Notes: generated by a model not told the origin, from the sequence alone. Numbered from the stretch's first letter, positions 25,455-37,048 are shown. The stretch is 46,272 nt of DNA from an uncultured Opitutia bacterium (GCA_903900845.1 CAIUOU010000066.1:1-46272); one strand, 5' to 3'. A program made the numbers and translations.

Positions 25455-25901
25455 ATGCTCAAGCACACGCTCATCCACCCCGAGATCTCCGAGGTCCTCG
25501 CGCGCGCCGGTCATCACGCCAAGGTGCTGCTGGCCGACGGCAATTACCCGGCCTCGACCAAGAAGGGGCCCAACGCCCGGGTTGTTTCCCTGAACCTCTC
25601 CCCGGGCGTGATCACCGTCTCCCAGGCGCTGCGCGCCGTGCTGAGCGCGCTGCCGGTCGACGAGGTGAACACGATGGGTATTCCGCCGGATGATCCTTAC
25701 GCCGGGGCGGGTGAGCCGAAGGCCTGGGCCGAGTACCGCGAGATCGCCCGGGCCGCGGGGGTGCGGGCCCCGATCACGCCGATCTCCAAGTGGGAGTTCT
25801 ACCAGGCCGTCGAGTCGCCGGACCACGTTCTCACGATCCAGACGGCCGACCAGGCGCTCTGGGCGAACGTGTTGCTGACGGTCGGCTGCCGCACGGCGTG
25901 A
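25455..25901 (+). CDS. RbsD/FucU-family sugar mutarotase
   Basis: The 148-residue protein matches the RbsD/FucU family across its length. MLKHTLIHPEI is the opening, GHHAKVLLADGNYP follows with His20 and Asp28 as the conserved active-site pair, and VNTMGIPPDD and ISKWEFYQAV are further family segments. These cytosolic decamers interconvert the anomers of ribose or fucose (FucU) so that kinases or isomerases receive the right form. FucU-like features (the FY near the C-terminal region) fit fucose slightly better, but the sugar is not certain. It is probably cotranscribed with the two preceding genes; valS follows after 113 bp. Confidence 0.88.
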   Translation: MLKHTLIHPEISEVLARAGHHAKVLLADGNYPASTKKGPNARVVSLNLSPGVITVSQALRAVLSALPVDEVNTMGIPPDDPYAGAGEPKAWAEYREIARAAGVRAPITPISKWEFYQAVESPDHVLTIQTADQALWANVLLTVGCRTA

Positions 25902-26014
25902 TCCGTCGCGGTCGGGCAGGTCAGTGTCGGCGCCGCGCCTTTCGCGGCCGGATAACCGCTTGCGTCGCCCTCGGGCGGGACGTTTTCTCGCCGGTTTAAA
26001 ACCGAGAACCGCCA

Positions 26015-28747
<2,733 letters not shown>

Positions 28748-28769
28748 GCCACGGGGCTCGGGCCCGCGG

Positions 28770-29684
28770 TCAATTTCCTTCCGGGCGCGCAGCCGGGCCC
28801 GGCGTGGCCGTGGGCCGCGCGGCGCGGTGCAGCTGCCAAGAGTTCCACAAGTTGTGCCAGAGCACGTAGAACGTGGGGCCGAGCGCGACGAGCGGGCTGG
28901 AGTAGGCGAGGGCGAGGTAGATGGTGAAGGTGGTGTTTTTTTGCCCGAGACACTGGCTCGCCTCGCGCGGGAACGCGCGGCCACCGATCAACCGGCCGAG
29001 CGTGAAGCTCGCGACGCAGACGAGCAGCGATGCGGCCGCGATCGCCGCCACCAGACCGTGCACGCCCGCGGCGTTCTCGCGGATGAACTGTGAGGTCTTC
29101 GCGGTGATCAGGAAGATCGAGGTGACCCAGAGCGCGAATGACGTGTTGCGCAGCCGCGCCGGCCACGAGCCCGCCGCCGGGTGCAGCGCGCGCAGCAGGT
29201 GGGCGAGGGCGAGGGGCACGAATACGACCAGGCCCACCGAGCCCGCGACCTGCGCGAATGCCTCGGGGGTCGCGCGTCCCAGCACGATCGGGAGCATCAG
29301 GGGCAGCAATGCGGCCACCGTGACATTGGTGAGCAGAAAACTCGCGACCGCGTAATCCACGGCGCCGCCGAGGAAGCTCACGATCACCGGCGCGGCGATC
29401 GCGGTGGGGGTGATGCCGCAGAAAAACGCGGCGAGGCCGACTTCCGGGCCGCCAAGGGCGAGGCCGATCCGCCACGACGCGAATCCCATGGCGAGGTTGG
29501 CGGCCAGCAGGATGAAGTGGCTTCGCTGGAGTGACGACCGGGACAGGCGGGTCTGCAGAAAAACTAGAAACAGCATCGTCATCACCAGCCAGCGGATCAG
29601 CCACGCCAACGGTGCCGCCTGCGGAAGCAGTCCGCCCAGCGCGAATGCGCTCAGGATTGCGACGGTGCGGGAAATCCCCTTCAC
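28770..29684 (-). CDS. BASS-type (bile acid:sodium symporter superfamily) transporter
   Basis: The 304-residue membrane protein starts with GTG at 29684 and has about 9-10 hydrophobic segments with short loops. The ITPTAIAAPVIVSFLGG stretch corresponds to a discontinuous crossing helix of the fold. The C-terminal GQKNTTFTIYLALAYSS and the GPTFYVLWHNLWNSWQL ending are typical of BASS-related transporters. Members move bile acids, pantoate, pyruvate or other organic anions with sodium. It is divergent from the exported chorismate mutase/cyclohexadienyl dehydratase gene, 190 bp between starts, which makes uptake of an aromatic keto acid an attractive but untested idea. The N-terminal segment is short, so an auxin-efflux-like relative is the main alternative. 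Confidence 0.72.
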   Translation of the reverse strand: MKGISRTVAILSAFALGGLLPQAAPLAWLIRWLVMTMLFLVFLQTRLSRSSLQRSHFILLAANLAMGFASWRIGLALGGPEVGLAAFFCGITPTAIAAPVIVSFLGGAVDYAVASFLLTNVTVAALLPLMLPIVLGRATPEAFAQVAGSVGLVVFVPLALAHLLRALHPAAGSWPARLRNTSFALWVTSIFLITAKTSQFIRENAAGVHGLVAAIAAASLLVCVASFTLGRLIGGRAFPREASQCLGQKNTTFTIYLALAYSSPLVALGPTFYVLWHNLWNSWQLHRAARPTATPGPAARPEGN

Positions 29685-29847
29685 GGAGTTGGACCGCGCC
29701 GCGCGGGGTCGGCCCCCGGGATGTGTTCAGCGGGGGTGGTGGCTGGGGTTGAGCGGGCAGGCATCGGCGGCGGTGAGGCGGGCCCCGATCACCAACGTGC
29801 GCCGCTTTCCCGGCAACCGGAAATCCGGAGCGCGGCGCTTGTTTCAT

Positions 29848-29862
29848 GCCGGTGTCACCGGC
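29848..29862. promoter_or_regulatory. 15-bp palindrome before the aroQ-pheC-like gene
   Basis: The sequence gccggtgtcaccggc is a perfect 7-bp inverted repeat around a single central base, ending 12 bp before the ATG at 29875. Its position over the ribosome-binding region would suit a repressor operator or an RNA hairpin. It could also be chance in GC-rich DNA. Confidence 0.35.
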
Positions 29863-29874
29863 AGGTTCGGCGCC

Positions 29875-31143
29875 ATGGGGTTCCGGATTCTTTCCTTGCT
29901 GGTCGTGCTGCCGCTGCTGGCCGGCGCCCGGGAGCCGGCTCGTTTTGTCGACACCGCGCAAAGCGTGGAGGCGCTGGTCGCGCTGCTCGATCGGCGGCTC
30001 GCGCTGATGCCGGAGGTCGCGGCGTGGAAGCGGGCGCGCGGGCAGCCGGTGGCGGATCCGGCGCGAGAGAAGGATCTGCTCGACCGTTGGGAAAGCAGCG
30101 GAGCGTACGTGGGGGTCGAGCGCGTCGCGGCCCGGAACTTTCTGGAGGCGCAGATCGCCGCGGCCCGGGCTGTGCAGGAGCGTCTGATCGCGGTCTGGGA
30201 AGCCGGCGGGGCGGCGCCGGAGGAGGCACGGGACCTCGAGCGGGTGCTTCGTCCGGAGCTTGATCGTCTCGGCGAGGAGATGCTGGCCGCGATGCAACGC
30301 GTGGCGGCCGCCGGCGGAAGTTCCCGCGAACGTGAGACCGTGACCGCGCGGGTCGAGACCGTGCGGGTCCGCTGGTCATTGCCACCGGAGTTGGGCGACC
30401 GGCTGTTGGAGGTGATCGGAGATTTGCGTCGCACCGCTCCTGCGTCGATCGCCGGCCTGCGGCGTACCGGCCTCGTGTTGGTTGGTCTCACGGGCGACTA
30501 TGCCCCCTTCAGCGAGGAAAGCGGCGGCGAGTTACGCGGGCTCGACGTCGACCTGGCGCGCGAATTCGCGGCGGCGCACGGACTGCGCGCGGAATTTGTG
30601 CGCACGAGCTGGCCGGGACTGATGGACGACCTTTCGTCGGGGCGGTTCGATCTCGCGGCGGGTGGCATCAGCGTGACGGAGGAGCGACGGATCCGGGCCG
30701 CCTTCGGGCCGGCGGTTTGGAGCGACGGCAAGACGCCGATCGCGCGGTGCGCCGACCGGGAGCGGTTCTCCCGCCTGGAGGGCATTGACCAGCCGGGCGT
30801 GCGGGTAGTCGTGAACCCCGGCGGCACCAACGAGCGATTCGCGCGGGCGAATCTGCGGCGGGCCTCGATCCGGGTTTTTCCCGACAACCGCACGATCTTC
30901 GACGAGATCCTGGAAGGACGGGCCGACGTGATGATCACCGACGGGCTCGAAGTTAAGCTGCAAGCGGTGCGACGACCAGGATTGTGCGGCACGCGATCGG
31001 AGCCCTTCACGCGCGCGGACAAGGCGTGGATGTTCCCGCCCGGTTCGGACCTGACCGTCCTGGCGGGCGACTGGTTCGGGCCGCGCCTCGCTTCCGGGGA
31101 ATTCGCGCGCCGGCTCGAAACCGCGATCACCGGCGGGCGATAG
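29875..31143 (+). CDS. Exported chorismate mutase-cyclohexadienyl dehydratase fusion
   Basis: From the ATG at 29875 the protein has 422 residues: a signal peptide (MGFRILSLLVVLPLLAGA), then two enzymes. Residues about 25-185 are an all-helical AroQ-gamma chorismate mutase; RLALMPEVAAWKRARG and DPAREKDLL carry the catalytic arginine and lysine region. From about residue 200 a periplasmic-binding-protein fold follows that matches cyclohexadienyl dehydratase PheC: GLTGDYAPFS, LDVDLAREFAAAHG, GGISVTEERR, VNPGGTNERFARANL and ADVMITDGLE. The product would turn chorismate into prephenate and then phenylpyruvate (or arogenate into phenylalanine) in the periplasm. Exported AroQ and PheC are known, and I recall fusions being reported. 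The frame upstream of 29875 is not coding. Confidence 0.88.
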   Translation: MGFRILSLLVVLPLLAGAREPARFVDTAQSVEALVALLDRRLALMPEVAAWKRARGQPVADPAREKDLLDRWESSGAYVGVERVAARNFLEAQIAAARAVQERLIAVWEAGGAAPEEARDLERVLRPELDRLGEEMLAAMQRVAAAGGSSRERETVTARVETVRVRWSLPPELGDRLLEVIGDLRRTAPASIAGLRRTGLVLVGLTGDYAPFSEESGGELRGLDVDLAREFAAAHGLRAEFVRTSWPGLMDDLSSGRFDLAAGGISVTEERRIRAAFGPAVWSDGKTPIARCADRERFSRLEGIDQPGVRVVVNPGGTNERFARANLRRASIRVFPDNRTIFDEILEGRADVMITDGLEVKLQAVRRPGLCGTRSEPFTRADKAWMFPPGSDLTVLAGDWFGPRLASGEFARRLETAITGGR

Positions 31144-31352
31144 CGGGACGCAAACGAGCGGGATCCTCGCGGCGACGGCCTTGGGGAGCGGTGGACGCCG
31201 GAGGTGGGCGGTGCTTTTCCAACTCGTCAGCGAGGCCGCGTGGCTGGCGGATCGAGAGGGTCCGGATGGAGCACCCGGAATCACGTCATCACGCGTGGCA
31301 GCAGGGGTACCGGCCGTGTGACGGTGAGGACCGGATCGCGGTGGGCGGCGCC

Positions 31353-33401
31353 TCAATTCAGCCACGAAGCGAACCGCGAGAGGAAGATTTCGGGCACAAT
31401 CGGCTTCGCCTGGAAATCGTCCATGCCGGCCGCGCGGCAATTCTCGCGGTCCGCCGGAGTCACGTTGGCCGTGAGCGCGACAATCGGGATGCGCGTGCCG
31501 TCGCGTTCGAGCCGGCGGATCTCACGCGTGGCCTCGAGACCGTCCATCTCCGGCATGTGGAGGTCCATGAGCACCAGGTGAAACGGTCCGGCCTCCCGCC
31601 AGCGGGTGACGGCCTGGGCTCCGTCCTGCGCGAGCACCACCTCGGCGCCCGTCCGGCCGATGAGCTCGATGAAAATTTCCTGGTTGAACTCGTTGTCCTC
31701 CGCCAGAAGGACGCGTTTTCCCTGCAGGGACCCGGGGGGCGGCAGCGCGGAGCGGGGCGCGTGATCCGCCAGCAGGGCTGATGGTTCGTCGGTGAGAGCC
31801 CGGGCGAAGGGCACCGAGGCCGTGAAGGTGCTGCCGGCACCCGGCGCGGTGCGCACCGCGATCCGTCCGCCCATCGCTTCAACCAGGTGCTTCGCGATGG
31901 CCAGGCCCAGCCCGGTTCCTCCAAAGCGGCGCGGCGTGCCCTTCTCCGCCTGTCGGTAAGTCTCAAACACGGTTTCCGCCTGCTCGGGCGTCATGCCGAT
32001 GCCGGTGTCCGTGATCTCGAAACGCAGCGTCGCGCGTTCCAGATCCGCGGACTCGACCGTCACCCGCACGCTCACCGATCCGGTGTGGGTGAACTTGACC
32101 GCGTTGGCGGCGAGATTGATCAGCACCTGCTCGAGGCGCGCCACGTCGCCCACCAGACCGGCGGGTGCTCCCGCCTCCACCTCGATGTTCCAGCTGAGGC
32201 CCTGTTTGCGGGCCAGCGGCAGCACCACGCTCTCCACTCCCGCCAGCAGTGCGGCGAGGGCGAACGGCTCCTGCTCGAGCGTCATGGCGTTCGCCTCGAT
32301 CTTGGAGAAATCGAGCACGTCGTTGATGGTTGTCAGGAGTCCGCGGCTCGCCCGCTCGATCTTGCGGAGGTGGCTGGCGTGCGGCTCCGGGACGTTTCCC
32401 TGGGCCGTGAGGTAGGCGAGCCCGATGATCGCGTTCAGCGGGGTGCGAAGCTCGTGGCTCATTTTCGCGAGGAACTCGCTTTTCGCCCGCGTGGCCGCGA
32501 TGGCCGCCTCCCGTTCCCGCCAGGCGGTCACGTCATGCGCGGCGCAAACCAGTCCGCCCTGGGGTAGGGGCGTGACCGCCAGGACCACGGCGCAGCCCGT
32601 CCCGTCCTCCCGGCGCATCCGCAACTCGCCGCGCACCGGACCGCCGGCGCTCTGCGCCTCGCCCACGATACGATCGAGCACGCCGGCGTCCTCCGGGTGC
32701 ACGAACTCCGTCAGCGGGCGGCCGAGGGCGGACTGCGGCCCGCGTCCCAGGAGCTTTTGCCAGGCCGCGTTGACGTACCGCACGGCGCCGTCGGGTCCGG
32801 TGTCGATGACGGCCTCCGACAGCAACTCGACGCGGCGGCGCATGTCAGCCTCCCGGTCCTGCTGGTGGATCGCGCCGCCGATGGTGCGGGCCGCGATGCG
32901 GAGGGTGTCCACCTCGACGCGGCTCCACTCCTGGCGCGCGGCGCAGGCGTCGAAGCCCATGAAACCCCACCAGCGGTCGCCGGCGAAGATCGGCTGGATC
33001 AGGAGCGAGAGGATCTGCTGCATCTCGAGCAGCGGGCGTTCGCTTTCGGGAAATTCCCCGACGTCGCCGAACACCGCGCGACCCGCCGCGAGGTCAGCGC
33101 CCCAGCGCGAGAAACCAGCCTCGATCAAGTCCAGGCCCTGCAGTTCCGGCGCGGCGATCTGCGGCGCGACGCCCTCGGCCACCCACTCGAAGCGCTGGCT
33201 GACGATCTGTCGTCCCGCCGCGTTCTCCGTCACGTCAAAAATGTAGACCCGGCTGACGCCGGTCGCGCGGCCGAGAAGCGCGAGGGCGCCGGGCACGCGT
33301 TCCCGCCACGGGCCCGCGGTGGCCATGACATCCGCCACGCGGGCCACGGCTTCGAGGATGGCGTCGCGCCGTGGTAGCAGGACATCCGGGGTCAAAGGCA
33401 T
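31353..33401 (-). CDS. Hybrid histidine kinase (GAF-PAS-HisKA-HATPase-REC)
   Basis: The 682-residue protein has no membrane segment and should be a soluble sensor. An N-terminal GAF domain (about 12-180; the WWGFMGFD strand is typical) is followed by a PAS domain (190-300) with DVTAWREREAAIAATRAKSEF as linker. The HisKA helix has the phosphorylated His316 in SHELRTPLN. The ATPase has the N box NLAANAVKFT, DTGIGM and GGTGLGLAI. After a proline-rich linker a receiver domain starts at about 562, with acidic residues AEDN, Asp613 in LMDLHMPEMDG and the lysine of QAKPI. There is no HPt or output domain, so phosphate must pass on to a protein encoded elsewhere. It is an orphan here, divergent from the M14 gene. 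Confidence 0.95.
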   Translation of the reverse strand: MPLTPDVLLPRRDAILEAVARVADVMATAGPWRERVPGALALLGRATGVSRVYIFDVTENAAGRQIVSQRFEWVAEGVAPQIAAPELQGLDLIEAGFSRWGADLAAGRAVFGDVGEFPESERPLLEMQQILSLLIQPIFAGDRWWGFMGFDACAARQEWSRVEVDTLRIAARTIGGAIHQQDREADMRRRVELLSEAVIDTGPDGAVRYVNAAWQKLLGRGPQSALGRPLTEFVHPEDAGVLDRIVGEAQSAGGPVRGELRMRREDGTGCAVVLAVTPLPQGGLVCAAHDVTAWREREAAIAATRAKSEFLAKMSHELRTPLNAIIGLAYLTAQGNVPEPHASHLRKIERASRGLLTTINDVLDFSKIEANAMTLEQEPFALAALLAGVESVVLPLARKQGLSWNIEVEAGAPAGLVGDVARLEQVLINLAANAVKFTHTGSVSVRVTVESADLERATLRFEITDTGIGMTPEQAETVFETYRQAEKGTPRRFGGTGLGLAIAKHLVEAMGGRIAVRTAPGAGSTFTASVPFARALTDEPSALLADHAPRSALPPPGSLQGKRVLLAEDNEFNQEIFIELIGRTGAEVVLAQDGAQAVTRWREAGPFHLVLMDLHMPEMDGLEATREIRRLERDGTRIPIVALTANVTPADRENCRAAGMDDFQAKPIVPEIFLSRFASWLN

Positions 33402-33552
33402 GGCAGGAATTTATTGGTATCGATCTTCGCGTGACAAGGCGTGGGTGTCCGGAGACGGCGCAACCGGTTGGCAGCTGTCGTTTGCGCCGTATGCCTCGCC
33501 CGGATGCGCGGAAAGAGTCGCCGCCGCGCGCCGGGCCGCTTTGGTACGGCAA

Positions 33553-34797
33553 ATGAGACGGCTCGCCCCGCTGATCCTGCTGACGGTTTTCCTTCGCGCC
33601 GGGATCGGCGCCGCCGCCCCCGCGACCCCGCCGGTGCTATTCAACACCGCTTGGGAAGGGGCATCGGTCGGATTGGTCGAGGTCCTAGGGGAGACGGAGT
33701 TCCGGGTCCGGCCCCGCGGGCAGCAGGACGCGCGCGGCCGCAACCGCCAGACCACCTGGTGGGCGGTGAGGATGGACCAGTTGGAGGGGCGCGCGGTGAC
33801 GGTGCGAGTCACTGGTTTCGACGGCGAATACAACGACCGCCCGGTGATCTCGTGGGCGGGGGCCTGGTATCGCCCGGTGATGAGCCGCGACGGCGAACGT
33901 TGGACACACGTCGAGAACGCCGCGTGGGATGCGGAGCGGAAGGAAGTGCGCTTCACCCTGCCCGCGGGGGCCGCCACGCTCTGGCTGGCGCATATTCCCC
34001 CGTATCCGGCGGGTCGGGCGCACGCGCTCGTGGACGAGGCCGGGCGGAGCCCGCACGCGCGGGTGGAGGAGATCGGACGTTCCGTGCTCGGGCGGCCGCT
34101 GCAGTTGGTGCGGGTGACCGATGGCGGGGTGCCAGATGCCGGCAAGCGCGTGATCTGGATGCAGGCCCGCCAGCACGCATGGGAAGCCGACACCTCGCGG
34201 ATCCTTGAGGGGGCGCTGCGGTTCGCGCTTTCCGGAGACCCGGTGGCGGCGCGCCTCCGGGCGGGAAACGTCCTGTGGTTCTTGCCGATGATCAATCCCG
34301 ACTCGGTCGCCCGAGGAGAGGTGCGCTTCAACGCGAACGGGTTTGATCCCAACCGGCATTGGGACGAAGCCGACCCGCGCGACGAACGTTGGCGCGTCCG
34401 CGCGCCGGAGATCTGGCATGTGAAACGGGCGATGCTGGAACGGCATGCGCGCCAGCCGATCGACCTCGCGCTGAACCTGCACAACACTGAAACCGGGGAA
34501 TACCTGGAGACGATGGCGGATGACGACGCGGTGCTGGCGCGGATGACGCGCTTCCATGAGCTGGCGTTGACGCGGAGCACATTCGATCCGTCCCGCCCGA
34601 AACTGGCGGTGACGCCCGCGGGAGGCGGAGGCCCCCGGAACACCACGAACGCCATCTGGGTGGAGGCGCGGGTTCCGATGATGCTGTTGGAGACGCGGAT
34701 CGGGCCGGGCCGGAAGCTGGCCCGTGATCCGACAGAGGAGGACCGGCTGGAGCTGGGGCGGACGCTGGTGGCGTTGCTGGCCGAGGCTGCACGATGA
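33553..34797 (+). CDS. M14-family zinc carboxypeptidase, exported
   Basis: With the ATG at 33553 the protein has 414 residues and a signal peptide (MRRLAPLILLTVFLRAGIGAAA). An N-terminal beta-sandwich (about 28-150) comes first, as in cytosolic carboxypeptidase-like (AGBL/CCP) and related bacterial enzymes. The M14 core follows. The zinc ligands are the H-x-x-E of ARQHAWEAD and the His of LNLHNTE. The segment VRFNANGFDPNRHWDEADP matches the NANGVDLNRNW type, and the catalytic glutamate is in MMLLETRIG. CCP-type enzymes remove glutamate or other residues from protein or peptide C-termini. The stop overlaps the start of the transporter gene (34794-34797), so peptide or metal supply may be linked. 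Confidence 0.88.
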   Translation: MRRLAPLILLTVFLRAGIGAAAPATPPVLFNTAWEGASVGLVEVLGETEFRVRPRGQQDARGRNRQTTWWAVRMDQLEGRAVTVRVTGFDGEYNDRPVISWAGAWYRPVMSRDGERWTHVENAAWDAERKEVRFTLPAGAATLWLAHIPPYPAGRAHALVDEAGRSPHARVEEIGRSVLGRPLQLVRVTDGGVPDAGKRVIWMQARQHAWEADTSRILEGALRFALSGDPVAARLRAGNVLWFLPMINPDSVARGEVRFNANGFDPNRHWDEADPRDERWRVRAPEIWHVKRAMLERHARQPIDLALNLHNTETGEYLETMADDDAVLARMTRFHELALTRSTFDPSRPKLAVTPAGGGGPRNTTNAIWVEARVPMMLLETRIGPGRKLARDPTEEDRLELGRTLVALLAEAAR

Positions 34798-36041
34798 CGG
34801 AGCCGGCCCAGCAGCCGTTGCAGGCGCCGCGCGGGCGCTCCCTAGGGCCGGGCCTGCTCCTCGCCGCGTCGGGGATTGGGGCGGGGGATGTGGTGGTGGC
34901 GTCGGTCACCGGCATGCGCTTCGGGCTCACGCTACTGTGGGCGGTGGTCTTGACGGTGGTCCTGAAGTACGTGGTCACGGAGGCGCTGGCGCGCTGGCAG
35001 CTGGCGACGGGTGAGACGATCGCGCGCGCCTGGGTGACCCGGTTGCCGCGGTGGGCGGGTGCGGGGTTCGGCCTGTATCTGGTGTTCTGGACTTTCATGG
35101 TGGGAGCGTCGCTCAGCAGCGCTTGCGGGATCGCCGGGGCCAGTCTGGCCGGCTTCGGCGCGACCGCGCAGTGGGGAGCGGCGCACGCGCTGGTCGCGGC
35201 GGCGCTGGTGGCGGGTAACCGGTACACGCGCTTCCAGAAGGTGATGAAGGCGCTCGTCGCCGTGATGGCGGTCTGCGTGCTGGGTTGCGCGGTGCTGGCG
35301 GCGCCTTCGCTGGGCGAGCTGCTCGGCGGTCTGGCCGTGCCGATGATTCCGCCTGGAGGGGCTGCGCAGGTGCTGGCGTTGCTGGGCGGCATCGGAGGCA
35401 GCCTCACGGTCATCTGCTACGGTTACTGGATGCGGGGTGAAGGCTGGCGCGGAGCGGAGCGACTGGGAGCCGTGCGGTCGGATGTGCGGTTGGCGTATGT
35501 TTTCACGGGGCTGTTCGGAGTGGCGCTCGTGGTGATCGCGGCGGGGGTGGAGGCGCGCGGCGGGGGTGCCCGCCTCGCGCTGGACGTGGCCGATCGGCTG
35601 GGCGCCGTCGCGGGGCCCTGGGCGAGGGTGGTTTTTCTGCTGGGTTTCTGGTGCACCGTGTTCACCGCGATGCTCGGCGTCTGGCAGGGCGTGCCGCAGA
35701 TCTACACCGACATCGTCGACGCGTGGCGCGGAGCCTCCGGCGGTAAAGTCGGGGTGAACCACGGCCGGGAGCGCGCGGTGCGTCTCGGCGCGCTCGGGTT
35801 TCTCGCCGGCCCGCCGCTCCTGCTGCTCTGGCACAAGGAACCGGTCGCGGTCGTCGTGGCGTTCTCAATCACCGGTGCTTTCGTCATGCCGTTTCTTGCG
35901 GCGACGCTGCTCTACCTGAACAACCGCCGCGAGTGGATGGGCACGCTGGCCAACGGCCGGGCGGGCAATGCGGCGCTGGTGCTTTCCCTCCTGGCCTTCG
36001 GGGCGGTCTGCGTGGCCGAGATCCTGAAGGCCGCACGCTAG
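34794..36041 (+). CDS. Nramp-like transporter lacking the DPGN motif
   Basis: The 415-residue protein has about 11 hydrophobic segments and the opening LGPGLLLAASGIGAGDVVVASVTG, which is the first helix of Nramp-family transporters. In metal-transporting members this helix has DPGN; here GAGD takes its place. The sixth-helix methionine motif is also not evident; the corresponding area reads GGIGGSLTVICYGYW. Such variants are frequent among environmental bacteria and may carry substrates other than manganese or iron, as known for Nramp-related magnesium transporters. The start overlaps the M14 peptidase stop by 4 bp (ATGA), indicating coupled translation. Membership in the superfamily is clear; substrate is not. 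Confidence 0.82.
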   Translation: MTEPAQQPLQAPRGRSLGPGLLLAASGIGAGDVVVASVTGMRFGLTLLWAVVLTVVLKYVVTEALARWQLATGETIARAWVTRLPRWAGAGFGLYLVFWTFMVGASLSSACGIAGASLAGFGATAQWGAAHALVAAALVAGNRYTRFQKVMKALVAVMAVCVLGCAVLAAPSLGELLGGLAVPMIPPGGAAQVLALLGGIGGSLTVICYGYWMRGEGWRGAERLGAVRSDVRLAYVFTGLFGVALVVIAAGVEARGGGARLALDVADRLGAVAGPWARVVFLLGFWCTVFTAMLGVWQGVPQIYTDIVDAWRGASGGKVGVNHGRERAVRLGALGFLAGPPLLLLWHKEPVAVVVAFSITGAFVMPFLAATLLYLNNRREWMGTLANGRAGNAALVLSLLAFGAVCVAEILKAAR

Positions 36042-36051
36042 GCTCGCCCGC

Positions 36052-37014
36052 TCACTCCGGGTTGTCCGCGAGGAAGGCGTCGATCGCCGCGAGATCCTCT
36101 GGGGCGAGCTTCAGCCCGGCCGCCGGCAGCAGTTCCCTGAGCTGGCCGGCGCGGCGCGCGCCGACGATTGCCGCGGTTACGGCGGGATGACGGAGCGTCC
36201 ACGAGAGCGCGATCTGGCCGGGCGTGGCGCCGAGCCGGAGCGCGATGCCGCGCAGCACCTCTACGAGCCGGAGATTGCGCGAGAACAACGGTTCCTGGAA
36301 GTGACGGTTCTTGTCCCGCCGCCAATCGTCGGCCGGCAGCGCGGACAGGCGCTCGTGCGTCCAGGCGCCGGTGAGCAGCCCCGACTGCATCGGCGAATAG
36401 ACGATCACGCCCGTGCGGTGCGCCGCGCACCACGGGAGCACGGCGGGCTCGATCTCGCGCCGCAGCATCGAATAGGGCGGCTGCAGCGAGGCAACCGGTG
36501 CGATCCGCTCGGCCCGCTCCAGCTGCGCCGCGTTGAAATTGGAGACGCCGACCCAGCGCACCTTGCCCTCCGTGCGCAGGCGGTTGATCTCCGTCCAGCC
36601 TTCCTCGATGCGTTCGTCGGGCTCGGGCCAATGGATTTGGTAGAGATCGATCGTCTCCACCCCGAGGCGACGCAGGCTGGCCTCGCATTCGCGCCGGATG
36701 CTGGCGGCGGAGATGTCCTTTCCGACCTCACGCCGCTCATTCCAGACGCGGCCGCACTTGGTGAAGATCAGCGGCCGCGGGGAAACGCCTTCCAGGGCGC
36801 GGGCGACGACCTCCTCGGAACGTCCGAGGCCGTAAACCGCGGCGGTGTCGATCCAGTTGATGCCCAGCTCCAGCGCCTCGCGGATGGCGGCGATGCTGTC
36901 GCGATCGTCCTGGCTGCCCCAGCCGAAGACCCAGTTTCCGCCGCCGATCGCCCAAGCTCCGAAGCCGAGCGGGGTTAGATGGAGGTCGGTACGGCCAAGT
37001 TGTCGGGTTTGCAT
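36052..37014 (-). CDS. Aldo/keto reductase
   Basis: The 320-residue protein is a cytosolic TIM-barrel oxidoreductase. The catalytic tetrad is complete: Asp56 and Tyr61 in IDTAAVYG, Lys86 in IFTKCG and His128 in YQIHWP. VRWVGVSNFN and PYSMLRREIE are standard family segments, and the NADPH-binding end is AAIVGARRAGQL. The sequence type is that of the general stress/IolS-like branch. The substrate is unknown. It follows the PQQ-propeller gene on the same strand after 34 bp, and it converges on the Nramp-like gene with 10 bp between stops. The ATG is preceded by ctctcctccc, a pyrimidine run instead of a Shine-Dalgarno sequence. Confidence 0.93.
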   Translation of the reverse strand: MQTRQLGRTDLHLTPLGFGAWAIGGGNWVFGWGSQDDRDSIAAIREALELGINWIDTAAVYGLGRSEEVVARALEGVSPRPLIFTKCGRVWNERREVGKDISAASIRRECEASLRRLGVETIDLYQIHWPEPDERIEEGWTEINRLRTEGKVRWVGVSNFNAAQLERAERIAPVASLQPPYSMLRREIEPAVLPWCAAHRTGVIVYSPMQSGLLTGAWTHERLSALPADDWRRDKNRHFQEPLFSRNLRLVEVLRGIALRLGATPGQIALSWTLRHPAVTAAIVGARRAGQLRELLPAAGLKLAPEDLAAIDAFLADNPE

Positions 37015-37048
37015 GGGAGGAGAGTGATGGCTTGGAGGAAACGAGGTT

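Noticed and set aside
22562-25474. Long frames antisense to the mutase and isomerase-like genes
   Set aside because: Same GC-rich shadow effect. The plus-strand genes have complete catalytic motifs.
25902-26014. T-box or attenuator before valS
   Set aside because: Only a short near-palindrome (cggtttaaaaccg) is seen. No T-box sequence or terminator/antiterminator pair is present.
31144-31352. Small gene or terminator between the convergent fusion enzyme and kinase genes
   Set aside because: I found neither a convincing frame nor a stem followed by T residues.
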